From Struthidea cinerea (lineage: Eukaryota; Chordata; Aves; Passeriformes; Corcoracidae): a stretch of DNA of 64,000 nucleotides. Positions within the stretch are counted from its first letter, which is position 1, and each line of letters opens with the position of its first letter. The stretch is taken from positions 1,445,322 to 1,509,321 of the forward strand of contig VZTI01000464.1 in NCBI GenBank assembly GCA_013397865.1, given 5' to 3'. Both the position numbers and the translations under genes were made by a program. Below the pieces are notes generated by a model, which made no database searches, was not told the DNA's origin, and saw only the letters and a list, made by a program, of their open reading frames with translations. Of this stretch, positions 47,249 to 60,500 are shown piece after piece.

Positions 47249-50200
47249 AAAACAGTTATGGGGATTTTTAAAAACATTCTTTTCTCTATGGAGGAACTCT
47301 GTCAAGAGGCATTCTTGTACTTTGATACTGTCTTCCTATAGACTGATATTACAACGAGTAAGTAAGAATATGCAGAAATTAAATTATACTTTTAGAACAT
47401 GGGATGCTGATTTTATTTTTTTTTTCACGTACAGACCATACAAGACCCTTTATGTTAAATGTTAAAAAATTAAAATAAATTCCATAATACAGACAGGAAG
47501 TCAGTGCAATAGGAACCAAATGGGAGTAATGGGACCCAGGTGGTTGGAATGGGTACAAAAACCCACATAGACGGCCATGTACGGCACAAATTGGAGCCTG
47601 GAGATGATTATAACTGGAGCCTTCCAAAAGAAAGAATGGCTGTAAACTGTTAACTGTATCAATGCAAACATCTTGGTAACTTACCACTGAGGAATGAGTG
47701 ATGAGGGAGAAGTGCGTAATTTACAGCTTTAATTGTAGCTGATACAACCTGATCTGTAGATACTGAAACTATACCATATTAAGGAACGTATCAGTATGGG
47801 GCATCATATGCAGGGAATTTGGACTCTTGATTAGGATGAGACCTGACCATAACAGGAGTGGAAAGATGTTACCTTCAATTTGAGTCAAGAAACAAAGAGC
47901 CACACTGCTTCAAAAGTCACAGGACAAAACTGTCAGGTTAGGACAATTAAGGATAAAAAGCAGAACAGGAGGAAGCCTGTTATCCAGTATGAAAGCTGGT
48001 AGAGCATATTCATTTAAGATTTAGTAATATAATTTGGGCTACTGAAGTACCTTCATTTACTTATCCACCTCTCTATTTATTCCAAGACAGAAGACTAACA
48101 TCCTTTGCAAAAAAAAGATCATGTATAAAGCACATATAACTCATGAACAAAGCTCTCCTGGATGAAAATGAAACACCTTTAAGAGGTTTTTCATTAAGAG
48201 AAAAAATATTCACAATATGGCACAAAATGGTAACAACTAGCCTAGGTGAAGGAGGCGAGAAGCATTTCTGGCATTGGCTATGTAAGGCTAATACCTTGAA
48301 AGAATGCAGAGAGACTTTGTGAGCCCCACTGACAGCAGAAGATACAGTGACAGGGAATTAAGAGTCCATGTCCAGGACTTTGTAGAGCTGCATTTTATAA
48401 TGGTGTCCAGCAAAACCTGTGACTGAAGGACAGTGCACTGATTTTAGTACTCTTCCTCCACTGCAGAAAGACTGAGAAAGCGCACACCATTTTACTTGGT
48501 GCACTTTATTAAGCAGTACAGCTTGCTTGGCTCCTCAGGGATTCTGTGATAGCTGAAGCCCACTAGTTAGCATCTTTTTTAGAAAGAGGGAGTAATTTTT
48601 TGGTGAAGGAGGGGAAGAGAGAGGGAAGACATTGCTGCCGTATATCACAGCCCAGACTGAAACCTTCAGGGACATTTTGAATGCATACGCCCTTGTTGTA
48701 TGTACGCTGACGAAATATCCATTTGTTAACAACACACCAGTGCAGTTACCCTAGCAAAGAACAGTGAACCAAAAAGTTCAACTTATAAAGTCCCACAAAA
48801 AGTGAAATTTTTAACTTATTCTGATCTATCTTGTCAAAAGAAACTGATATTATTTGCTCCTACTTAGATGACACATCACCCCAAGGAAAAAGAGATTTAA
48901 AGAACATACTATGAGCAATGTTTAGTTGGGGGGTGGTGGGGTGCTGTTACCATTTTCCATTGTAGTGCCATTCATCTGGGTGTATTTCATTTTTTGTTAA
49001 TCTTTTTTGGTTTTGTTTTGCTTTTCAATGAGAACCAAAAGCCTTTGGTTATACTTAGCATATAGTATAAAATTAAATTTAAAAAAACAACCCTGAAAGG
49101 GTTCCACTGAGGAAGCAATCAGAAATTTGTAAAATTATACAGACTGTAAATGAGTAAAGAATAAAGTGCTCTAGGTATTAAAAGCAAGTGGAAGCAAAAG
49201 TCACTCTTTCAAGATGGTAATAGAGTAAGACCAAAAAACAGCCAACACAACACCATCAGACTGACCTACAGTCTAAAGGCAGACAATGTAGAGGACTTCT
49301 TTTTTAATTAGAAGGCTAAAAATATGAAATGTGAAACTTCTGCAAAACAGAAGAAGAGTGGGGAAGAAGAAGTGAATTCATAAAACACAAAATACATCAA
49401 CATTGTGGCTAGGCAAAATCCATGAAAGTTTGGTGCCAGTAACCCAGTCATTATAATTTCTGATGGTAAACAGCCTGAAAGAAGTGGCTGGCCCTTACTG
49501 GAGGAAGAGAATAGAGCTAAGTAAATCCCATGTGAAAAAGAAATGAAAAACATCTGCTAAAGACACAAATGGTTTGTTGGCTGACGTCAACAACAGGAAA
49601 GCTTCCAGTATATCAGCTCTGGGCTTGCCAGCAGGTGTTGCTGCAATTATTCAGAACAATTAGAAGTGATATTTTCAAAAGCATGGAGATGACAGGGCCA
49701 ATAAATAAGGCAAGCATGATATTGTCAACAACTGAAATGGAACTATTGCTCATAAATCTTTTGAGGACCTGTGCAACCCAGTATTTTAAAGCTAGCCACC
49801 AGGGCCCCAAATTTTACTAGTCATACTAATAGGAAATAATACCCTCCTCCATGACCGATGCCACTGAGATCCCCCAAACAACCTGATTTCTACAATATCT
49901 GCTTTCCTATGGAGTAGAACCTCCCCTTGACAAAGAGAAACATAACTGTGAGCAAATACACCAGATAATATTTTCAGACAGCACATAGTTGAGTGTATTT
50001 ATTTATTTTTAATAAGCATGAACTTTCACTGATGTTGACATTCATTATTATTTAGATTAACTAACTTGATTAGTCTCATTACAATTTTTTTCTTTTCCTT
50101 TGAGGAAGATTTCCAGTATTTGTATTCTTTCTCTGCAGCTATGCTTCATCTTAGAAGAAGGCACAAACCACAGCTCTCATGTTTAGATGTTGGGTTCTCA

Positions 50201-50949
50201 ATATCCTGTGAGTATGACTATGCATACAATGTTCTCTATCTGGGCATACAGGTTAACAACACTTTGTAGATAAACACCAAACATGGCATAAATTTACCTA
50301 ATCTTAAAATCTCCCCTTTTTTGCCATTAATGAACTGCATTATGCACACCCATCCTCATCAGGATTATTTGGAGAAGGTTCTCAAAATTATGTCCACATC
50401 ATGATTTGCTGTCAAGCCTGATTTAAACTGCATTCTCAATTCATTCATCATTTTAGAAGAAAACAGAGCTTGTTTTTATTTTTTTCTAACCATTCATCTT
50501 TCTAACTACCTTGGATAACAGGAAGTCTGTTAAAAAAACCAAAGACATGATATGTCTTGCATAATTTTGAACCAATAAATTACTGCTCATGGAAATCAAC
50601 CAATGAGTGCAGGGGCTTCTTCACACTGAACTGCATCATGACCACTCATCCCGTGATTTGCTGTCCTGCTGTTAGTTCTACAGCTGACTTCAGTGGACTC
50701 TGCCAAAAGCAAACCTCTCTGCCATTTACATCATGCCCTGCGTTTCATGGAAAACCTGCACTGAAAAGAGATAGCAATTTTTCCTTCATTCGAGTAAGAG
50801 AGCTAGGCAGATGGCTCAGGGCAAATACATGGGCTTATTTCAATGTTGTATTATTGAGACATCTCCTAGATGTGTAGCCCAGCCTCAGGACCAAGAGTCA
50901 GTCCCTCCTCCCTGGCATGTTTTACAAAGTACTGACTCAGTGCAGGTGG

Positions 50950-51080
50950 AGTAACGACACCACAGTTCATGTTTCCTTTTCATAATTAATTTCCAATCAT
51001 TCATATCCTCCGATATGAGTTAATTACATGCTCAAGTCACTTACTCTGAGATTAAATGGTACCAATTCCTGGCATGCTTA
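50950..51080. promoter_or_regulatory. Enhancer-like AT-rich block (candidate)
   Basis: A repeat-free block with CATAATTAATTTCC, CCAATCATTC, GAGTTAATTACATG and GAGATTAAATGG words, and a GCAGGTGG E-box at its left edge. It has the texture of conserved regulatory DNA. Untested. Confidence 0.25.
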
Positions 51081-52599
51081 GAATAAGATACTTAGCACAC
51101 TCTCAGCTTTCATCTTAAAAACATGCACATTGCTGTTTGCCTCAGGAAAGATGCATTAATGGAGACTTTCGAAACCTTCTCAGGATGCAAATTGCTATTT
51201 AAGTATTAGATATTACTTTATTCTAAAGGGCTCTGAGGGTAGAAAAAGTAAGGATGCTGATAAGTGCCAGAAATATTAAAAAACCTCCATGAGAGAAATA
51301 AGACCTGGTAGTGCAAGTATAGGATGAGAAGTGGTTTGACAGAAGGGATGCAATGAAAAAATCACTATTTGTCTTATAAAGTACATTTTCTTAATCTACA
51401 AGTTTAAACCAAACAAAAAGTTGTTCTTCCAGCAGCCTGCTTTACAAACCACACCTGAAGTCATGCTGCGTGGTCTCTGTCTCACATTAGAAATCAAATA
51501 ACAATTTTGTTGATAATCAACAAACCAGAGTAAAATCCAGCTCATTCTCTCATACCACTTTAGAGCAGATAAAAATAAAAAGTCATCACCATTTATTTTT
51601 GCACTATGGAAAGCAGAAGTATCTTGGAAGACGGACAGATTTTTATCCTCTGGGGAAGGATAATAGCATTTGTACAGAGTCATTTTCTGACCATATATGC
51701 ACTTTACAAACGAATCCCCTATTGCACACCATCCTAGCTGGAGTCGTTAAAAACTAGGGAAGTGACTGCATTTGAAATAGAATCCTTTTCCAGTCACATC
51801 CAGTGAGTATGAGATTTCCTTCCCACAAAATGTTGAAAAGGGCTGCAAAAAAACTCCTTGCCTTGTGAGAGATGCACAGCTGCTCTCGGTGGCTTCAGAA
51901 ACGGAGCCAGCACCTGCCATTTAATGCCCGTGCTATTACAAGGAAATAAGAAACATCTTTTTTTCTAACTGGCATAAAATAAAGCAAAATTCTTAAACCA
52001 TACATGCAAGAATAACCCTTTCAAATTCATTCTGTTATGCTGAGAAAACATGATGTAAAAGCTACTCTCAAACCCACGGTGACCTTGTGCACAATGTGTG
52101 GAGGAGACAAGCAGTGTGAAGAAGGAATAGAGATCAGCTTCAGCTGGAACTTAAGCTGGCCTCACTCTTACTGGCACAAGATAGCTGAAGACCACAGGTC
52201 TACTAAAGCAACCAGAACTACAACACTACACATCCATCAGACTTATAAGACCTGCACTTTCCAGCACAAGGAGAAAGGAGTTATTCAAAGTGAAAATCAT
52301 CCCAAGTGGAGGGCACGGCTTAGAATCTCACCTCACACGCTCACCTCTGCAGGTACCAGGACCCTGGAAGAGCTGATGAGGCTGAAACAGGCTGCCCACC
52401 AACTGCACCCACCGCGGACTGCTCCCAGGATTGCTGGCCACGAGCAGGTGCGGGCAGAATTGGTTTCCTCCAAGCCCATGCAACAGCAGGGCTCCGCACG
52501 AAAGGAGGACTACCCAGCTCTGGGACAACCCAGACCAGGTTCAGTGCACTTGCCCCTGCTAAACGCTCTCACAGCACCAGGAGAAAGAGTATTTTAGCA
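51081..52599. other. Non-coding stretch with one long frame
   Basis: It holds the 186-codon frame listed separately and otherwise short frames without resemblance to known proteins. No repeat or RNA gene is seen. Confidence 0.45.
52037..52597 (+). other. 186-codon open frame, probably chance
   Basis: This is the longest gap-free ATG frame in the window. The predicted protein is basic and polar, with CTMCGG near residue 18 and a Pro/Gln/Ala-rich second half (AAHQLHPPRTAPR). It shows no domain, signal peptide or membrane segment that I recognise. In random sequence of even composition I estimate roughly one frame of this length per 64 kb over six frames, so length alone is not evidence. The second half lies in a GC-richer patch (about 52320-52590), which lowers stop frequency. 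It could be part of a lineage-specific transcript. I would not annotate it as a gene. Confidence 0.12.
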
Positions 52600-52860
52600 C
52601 ACACAAAAAATTAATTAGCAAGAGAAAGGGTTACAAGCCCCATAATTCACGGGTCCCACATTAATGATTAGCTAAGTGAACGAGCTGCCCAGTTGGTAAT
52701 TTGATTCGTTGGAAAGGAAAAGGCACTCTACGGACCTTGAAAGGTTTTAGCAGAACTGTGTGTCCCAGGTCACCCTGCTTCCCCCTGCCTTCACCATCTC
52801 ATTGTCAAGCTCAATTTGCCAGCAAGGTCCTGACAATAAACACAAAGATACATTTCAAGG
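52600..52860. promoter_or_regulatory. Enhancer-like block (candidate conserved element)
   Basis: It starts with AAAAATTAATTAGCAAG and includes CATTAATGATTAGC, GGTAATTTGATTCG, ACCTTGAAAGG and GACAATAAACACAAAG (a forkhead-like core TAAACA). Paired homeodomain sites and a forkhead-like site in repeat-free DNA fit a developmental enhancer. No alignment is possible here. Confidence 0.3.
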
Positions 52861-55800
52861 TTAGTAGGCAAAACTCTTAGTGGATGTCACCAGGAGACAT
52901 TGTAGTGATGAAATGAAGGAGATGCGGTGTTGGAAAGGGTTGGGGTTTTTGTTTTACTTTGCAAATGGCATCATTTTATTCAATTATCACTCTTCACTTA
53001 TTTTACCTTCATCATTAATACTTCATTTGTACCTATGCTGCTAAAAGTAAGCAGAAAAACATTCCAGGGAAGTTGAAGGATATTATTTATTGCTTGGAGG
53101 GAGAAATGAATGGTCTGCTAAACTCTTTAGATACTGATATGTAATTTTCCAAGTCAAAGCACTGGGACAATGTGCTTGTTAATTAAAATCACACTTTATA
53201 CTTATGCTTTCTGAGGTGGGATGAAACACAGTAAATAACTATGATTCACTGGCTTATTTCAATTTTTATAGAAACCATGGTCCCACTTCAGTGCCCTGGC
53301 ACATAGTGCAAAGTGTAAGTAAGGGGTATTCTGACCTTAAGTGAGAGATTTCAAACATATGGCCTGTGGGCCAAGTAACAATGTAAGCCACAAGGATAAA
53401 GAAAAATCAGAGTATTTTGTTCTCTGCTGCAAGAAATGCATTCTTGAGTGCCGGTTTGACACAGGAACAACAGGCTGAAGACTTTCAATTTGCACTTTAA
53501 CACAGTAGTTGCCTGGTCCTTCCTCTTCATGGACACTGTCTGATGTACTGTTATTTTGCTGAGGTCATCCATGTTAAAGTCTGCCTCTATTTTCCGACAT
53601 GAAAGACAGCATTAAAAGATCCAGTTCTTTTCCCAAATCCTTCTTTCTGTATAGTCAAGGAGGTTCCACGCATTTGTAATTACCAAAGTACGAGAATGTC
53701 AATGTAGATCAGATTTTGAGATGTCTGAGACTACCAGTATTCAGTAGTTTTAACTATAAATCACAGAGAAGTGTTAGCAATGGCATTATATTTTTTTTAC
53801 ACAAATATTAAAAACCTCAAAGAAACTGGAAGCAGCAGCAGTACTCAAAACAGATAAAACATCATTTTTAAATGGCATGAAAACTTGAGTTTTCTTATGC
53901 TGTAAGTACTCTCATATCATGTCACAGACTAAGATAAACTTGAAAGGACTGTTCACACTGCAAATGCTATTTCTAAACTAGTATTAACGAGCAACCACAC
54001 GTAATTCTCTGCATTCTTGGTTTGCCTAAATGAGCACCGGTTAAGCAACTAAGTCTTGCTCAAATAAGAGTGGACTTCCTCTATGCAGAGAAAAAGATAA
54101 AGGTCAGTGATCAAGGGACTTGGTGCCCACAAATACAGTGTTCTGTAAATGTACGTGTTATTGAATGTGCACCTGCCCTCAGGCTAAGCAGCATTTCCCT
54201 TGGATGTTAAATACTCTCATGGTATCCGTACATAACATTGTCCCTGTAACCACTTTAACCAAGTTTTTTCTCAGTGATAGGTGAAATTCAATACTAAGCA
54301 GCACTTGGTAGTGATTTGCAAACACAAATCAAACTGAAAAATCCAATACTCATTACCCATCCAAGGACTAAATTCCGATGCCAGCTCAGTTTTTAAATTT
54401 TCACGGCAGTGTGCCAGGAACATCGCTGTACAGGGCACCTGCAGGCAGGGTTCAAAAGTTCTGATTAGGAAGGTTTTTCAGCCTAGGAAAATAACATGGC
54501 CATTGATAAGTTTAAAGGTGGTAAGGAATAGAAAACACAAATTCACTTCTGTGAGACATGGGAGCCAAAGAGGAGCTCTCTTAAAGAGGGAAAGAGCACT
54601 CACTCCCAAAACATAAATGGCTTCCTCCATTGCATGAGCACACTTTTTGCTTTTTTTTTATTTGCTCTCAAGTTTAGTACAAAACCTGAAGAGCTCCCAA
54701 AGTCATCATGAGCAAGCTATGGTACTGAAAAATGGAAGGTGCCACTCTTCTGACACTGAAAAGTATTGCAACTGACGCAATGCTGGCATAAAAAGTAAAT
54801 TTACAGCGATTTTCCCATTTCTGTGGGGGAACACAGATATTTAAAAAAGGCCAAAACAGTGCAGAGGATTCCAGCTTGAAGAGGGAAACAAATGCTTCCA
54901 TGTTTATTACTAGGAAAGACTTTGTCCCAGATGATGTCTGAATGGAAAGGAATATTACAAAACAAACAAAACACCCCCAAACACAAACATACGTTTTACT
55001 CTTCAATCTCTTGAAACTAAGATATTTCAAAAGTATTTCTTCAAAAATCAGAGGGGAAAAGAAAGAATACCCAATACCCTGCTCTGAATTACAGAACTTT
55101 CACTCAGAAATTAGTATTTCTTGGGACAGATCACGAAAAGCAGAATGAGTCAATAGCCCAGACATTAGAAGAGTCACTCCCAGTATGGGAGGTCCAGGTC
55201 TGAGTCCCCGGTTCAATAAGCATGTCAGCATACATACAAAGAGAAATAGCCACAGGTGGAGACGCTTGAAGTGCTCAGGTACAACGTGGGAAATGAAGCC
55301 CCACATCCCTGACCTGAATCAGACAAACTCACGAGATTAGATTTGAACCCTTCACAACCCATAGATGTGCTCTCTGCATCAGGTACTGGCTGGTTAATGT
55401 AATAGTCTTTGTGGTTTTGGTCCAGACTATAAACACATTCCCAGATCCAAGACAGCTTTCCAAAATATATTTCCTTCAAAATTGATGTGTTACAAGCTAA
55501 GTTCCCATATTGACACACAATCATTAGGAGTAATGTCAGAAATCACGCTCAGCCCTCTCCCTACCCCGATAAATCACCAAATCCCCCAAGGACTACCTAT
55601 ATCATTTGTGCAGTGTAAGGACTCCAAAGCACTACATTAAACCAAGGCATGCACCTGTTTTAATGAAGTTACCTTTACATGTACATATACATGCCTTTTT
55701 TTTTTTTGAGAAAAAGTCTTACTTTTTTCTTTCCCTTTTTTTTTTTTCTGACTCAGCCATAATCTCATTTCCCCCTAGGAAAGCAGAGCTTTTGTGTCAA

Positions 55801-57129
55801 CCTGATTTCCACATTCTGATGGGGACTCCTCAAATAGAACGTGAGAGCAAGATAAACAGCCAGACAGCACAACGTGAAAGAAAGCATCCCGCTTTATACC
55901 ATCCTCCCTGGAAATGCATTTCCTAAAGCTGAAATTGTACAAGGAGTTTCAAGATCCAGAATGACTTAAAAAGGGGGCAGGCTGGCTTTCGACATTCAAG
56001 AAACCAAAGAAAAGCCACATCCAACCCCAAACACAAACTGGTTGTGAAGAAACACGGCCATGGCCACTACTGTATGTTTATGTCTATGGTCCTGCTCCAA
56101 TTACTCATAGGGCAAGGGGCATAATAAAAAGTGCTAACCCTACTGTCCTTTCCCATGAAGCCTTCCTAGCAATCCATCTTTTAAAACCTCTGGAAGATTG
56201 ACTGCAGCGTCACTCACCCTGGAGTTCCTCCCATCCAAGCAGGTAACCACTGACAGCCCTCCCAGGCATGTCCATAACAGTCAAAAAGCCCCAACATTAA
56301 CCCCTGCAACACCCAATGCTGTTCAAACTCCTGCAGACACAATGCTAAAGAGGCAGCGTGTGACTTTTCTCACCCCAGCCCCAGCAGGTAATTGGACTTT
56401 CCATGGATAATCCCAGCAATCAGAGAGAAAATCTCTGCCTCCAGCGTGACCCATTAGCACAGAGTTCACTGATCAATAGGTTAACATGCCATTAAAGCAT
56501 CTCCCTGTGGGGCTTAGGAAGGGTCAAGAAAACTCCATCACAAAGAACAAAAAATACCTACGGAGCTTATACATGGTTATATCAAGATCCTCATGAAAGG
56601 TCGAATTCAGCTCAGAGGTTATTCCCATCCCTGGAGCGAGGCCAGCAATATCTATAGTCCTGGCACTTTCTCCACATCTTCCTTTCAATGTCCCTTGAAT
56701 TTGGAAAATACAAAGTGTTTTACTAAATTATATGGGAAAGCAAACATCCTATCTCATTGTAAGGTCAGACGGACGCCATGCTGCATTACCTACTCTGCAA
56801 TACTGTTCACACTCACAGTTTATGGTCCCTGGTTTTAAATGAGACCTTTTTCTATCTGTTGCCAACAGGAAAGACACATTTACCCAGGGTAACGATGTGC
56901 ACACAGAGTACCTCAGCTACTGAAGAATAGTTTATGCTCTGCAAGCACCATGCATGTTCAGCAGTGGGGCATCAATTCTACGATCAATTCTAACAGTAGT
57001 AGTAAAATACAATAATAGTAAAACCTGTCCAGGCTGTGCTCATCTAGGGATGTACAGTCACAACACTGAAACTCTGAGGATGGGAACTGATGCCTTATAA
57101 TCTACTGTGTCCAAACACACTATGCTAAG
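52861..57129. other. Non-coding stretch, nothing recognised
   Basis: Frames up to 118 codons without family resemblance. T-rich runs occur at 55687-55710 and 55730-55748. The segment 55180-55215 was checked for a tRNA-like B box and rejected. Confidence 0.45.
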
Positions 57130-57540
57130 TCACTTTTCAATAACTCTACTTTCTTTTATTCCTTATTAGTTGCATTTTGGCCAAGGTACTAGACAAAGAA
57201 CATCCATATAACCTTCAAACAGAAGCACAGACAAATTTGGGTAAGGAAGAGGAAAAAAATAGGAGGTTTCATCTTGCATTTATCATTTATTTATAAACCT
57301 CAAAGAGATATGACAGTGCTGTCCTCTATGAAATTCACTAGCTATAAGGCAGTTGATTCTTTATCTCTTTTATTTTTTAAAATGTCCATGTACCGGAATA
57401 GCTCTGTAATGAGAGAATTTCCCAGCAGATTAGTTTTATTAGTGTTAATTGTCCATTTAATGTACATTTCTGTCTCCCCTGTTGCATTTCCCAATGTAGT
57501 CTTTTAACATTTCTAGTGATAATAGTGTCTAACCAAAATG
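57130..57540. promoter_or_regulatory. Enhancer-like AT-rich block (candidate conserved element)
   Basis: A long repeat-free block with CCTTATTAGTTGC, ATTTATTTATAAACC, TTAGTGTTAATTGTCC and ATTTAATGTACATT words. It differs from flanking DNA by lacking homopolymers and dinucleotide runs apart from one A6 tract. The weakness is that none of the motifs is diagnostic. Confidence 0.22.
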
Positions 57541-60500
57541 TGAAGTAAGTGATACACATAGGAAATTATGATCATCATGATCTTTAAACACAGACATGGT
57601 TTTCTACAGGTTCTCGTATAGACTGCTTTTTTTATCTGGAAAACACCATTCTTCTTGTCATTTACTTGCTAAATCTTAAATGGGTGGATAGTGGCTTACG
57701 TTATGCATACCGTGTGTGCAAAACACTGGTGTTAACAAGTACAGCTAAGGGTCTAACGTGAGCTCTGTCTTGCATTTCCTTTTATTTGTTAGTCTGAGCC
57801 TCAAACTTAAAGTTATTTCAACAGACTTTTGTTTTCAACACATATTCAGTATGTGTCTGACACCCTCTGAAGTTGCAAGCCACCCTCCCACTCAACCCCA
57901 AAAATCTTCAACCAGTGCCAAAGTCTATATTTTCTTAACTTAAATAAGTAATTCCAGGGCTGTCAACTGATAAATTTCATTCAGGGAAACGTTGTGTTCT
58001 TTAAGCAACACATTAATCTTCTCTGAACTAACCATAGTAAACATCAATGTTGAATTGTACAGATTTCACATGTTGCTGCCAGCAGACAGTTTTAGAAGAA
58101 TTATCCCCTTTTTAGGTAACCCGGCTTTTAAAATTACACCCTAGAATACGCAAACAAAGAAGACTAATGAACTCAGCAGCCTGTATGTATTGAGGAGGCT
58201 GTTGAAAAAGATACTGTGAGTAATGGAAAAAGGTTCATTTTTCAAAAGCTGTAGGGAGCTGCCTATGTGAAGGTAGGCGAGGAAGAATCTCTCGCTCACT
58301 TTGCTTATAACAGTTTGCTGTAAACAATCATTTCCCCTCTGTTATCCGAATGTCCTGCAGGGGTGTGTGTTCTATGTCACCTTGACCAATTCACGAAGGA
58401 AGGGGAATTTTTCACTCCTAATAACCCACTCAACTCCCCATCTTTTTAAAAATTATTCATTTTTTAAACTGAAGTAGGTAAGAACATCCATTAACAACTG
58501 TCCTGCTCCTCAGAGAAAGACTGAGCATTGACTCTGATTGCTAATACAACAAAAGACAGAAGTTCAAGTCAAACTTTTTTTCTTATTTTCTGCTGCTAAA
58601 AGCAGTGCACATAGGGCAACAGCCTTGCCATGCAAGTACAACCAGCTATACACCAAGCAACAGATGCTTTAAGCCACAACCTAGACATTACTATGAGACA
58701 GTATTTTAAATGACCCACACTACCTTCAGTAGGGGAAGTAGACTTCTTGTGTGTATTTCTTTTCTGATGCTGACTGACCTTTCCAAGCATGTTGCTAAAT
58801 GAAGAAACTACGCAACAGTCCTTTGTAACTGTACACGAACTCCCCACACGCAGAACATCTTTACACAAAGGCAGCACTATGCCTCAGTCACAACACCAAG
58901 CTCTTGGTGCAGCATCCTTGAAGAGCAGTGAGCTGGCTGTGACGCTGGAGGTAAAAGTGACACTAAATCAATTACTTACCCTCAAATGTCTTGTTTTAAA
59001 TCTGTTGCTTCCACCTAGTCATAATGTGAAGCAGGACTGCTAGGATTCAGAGAGGAGATTAAACTTGGCAGGGGGGTTTTATTTAATGTTGCTTAAATAA
59101 CAGAAACCTGAAATAAAATTGTCCTCAGTTCGGCCAAGATTTTTCTCGCACTCTCTCTCTCTCCAGGACTGCTACGTAGTTGTCTATAAATACTGGCCCC
59201 AACACTTGCTCAGTGCTTTCCTTGCCGATGGCACAGGTCGGTGTTAATGTACACCGCGGCATGGCTCAGATGAAGTTCTCAGCTGCTCAGACAAAGCTGT
59301 GGACGGGCTCCCCACCCCTCCTGCCTGGAAATACCATCTGCTGCCAGCTTTACAGATGCTGCGAGCCTTTCCTACAGGCCCAGATCAGCCACAGAAGGGT
59401 AATTATGAGCCTTCATATGAAAAAAAAAAAAACCACAACAACAAAAAAATTGTCAGCTTTTTGCAAACAGGTGGAAAAATGGAGGAGGGAGAAGGAGGAG
59501 GAAGCACTTTTATTTCAGCTCCCTTCACAGTGCACATCCAGCTATGATTATAGAATTTCATTCCCAGGAAATGTGGATGTCAAAAAAATCTGCAAAAATG
59601 TTTTCTATGAAACAAGTTATTTGAACTGAATAAAGTGTGTGTCTGTCACACAATTCACACAAGAGCATTAAGATTGTATAGGTATTTACAGGGGGATGAA
59701 GAATAAATATTAATGCTGTGTCTCAGAATTTCTGTCAGTGGTCAGGTATTAGGTATCCAAATTCACATTTAATCATTATGGACAGTATGACAGGCAGCGT
59801 GAGACATCCTTGGTGGCAGGAACCCACAATCCTGCCCTGCAATAAATAAAAGTTTCTAAGCTTAAAAATCAGAAGAACATAAAACAGAATTACATCTCTG
59901 TAAACCCAATGAGAAACTGGGCTGTTAAGAGATGGGTACCTTGAAACAGGAAACTAAGGGAAATTGAAAAGAAGATGGCAAGATCAGCACAAACAAATAC
60001 GTATTTGCTGCATGCCCTCAGTGTACACTGTGCGCAGGCACCACAAATGCAGATAAATGTCCTGCCTTTCATCAATACATGGGATGGAATAACTGGTTTG
60101 CCCCATATCATAACTGCATTAACACTAAGAGCTACAGGAGTTTTCTTAAAATCAGTGTCGTTTTAAGGCAGCTTATGACCACGAAATTCTCCTTGTCAGG
60201 ACAATACCTATACATAAATCCCAGTCTGTTCCAAGGCTTACAGGACCATCAAGCTTCTGCGATTAGACAATGCACAGTCTGGCATAATCCCATGGCCAGC
60301 ATCCCTGCACACCTTTGAGGTTACCACTGAGGTTGTGGCCAGTGCTTATCCATCCATTTGCAGCTCTGTCAAGTTGAAGAAATTTTAACAGTAACTTTGG
60401 AACAAAACAGAAATTTCATCTCCTACATCTATATTGAAAGATATATTAAGTCTTACTGCTTTACTTCCACTGCTTTCATCAACAACAGCTCTTGGAAGTG

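Larger units (their letters stand above)
41758..50949. other. Non-coding AT-rich stretch
   Basis: No recognised gene. Candidate repeats are listed separately. A 122-codon minus-strand frame at 45104-45472 is hydrophobic (FLCTAIFYIVLHFLP, FGLILLLQQLP) but matches no family known to me and lacks a matching splice context. A minus-strand splice pair at 45011-45056 is isolated. Confidence 0.45.

Noticed and set aside
55180..55215. GGTTCAATA word resembling the B box of a tRNA or tRNA-derived SINE
   Set aside because: No matching A box at the right distance and no cloverleaf pairing. The box also departs from the consensus.
59180..59629. 149-codon plus-strand frame
   Set aside because: It passes through an A-rich tract that yields Lys/Thr runs. 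Overlapping frames are equally open and no domain is visible.
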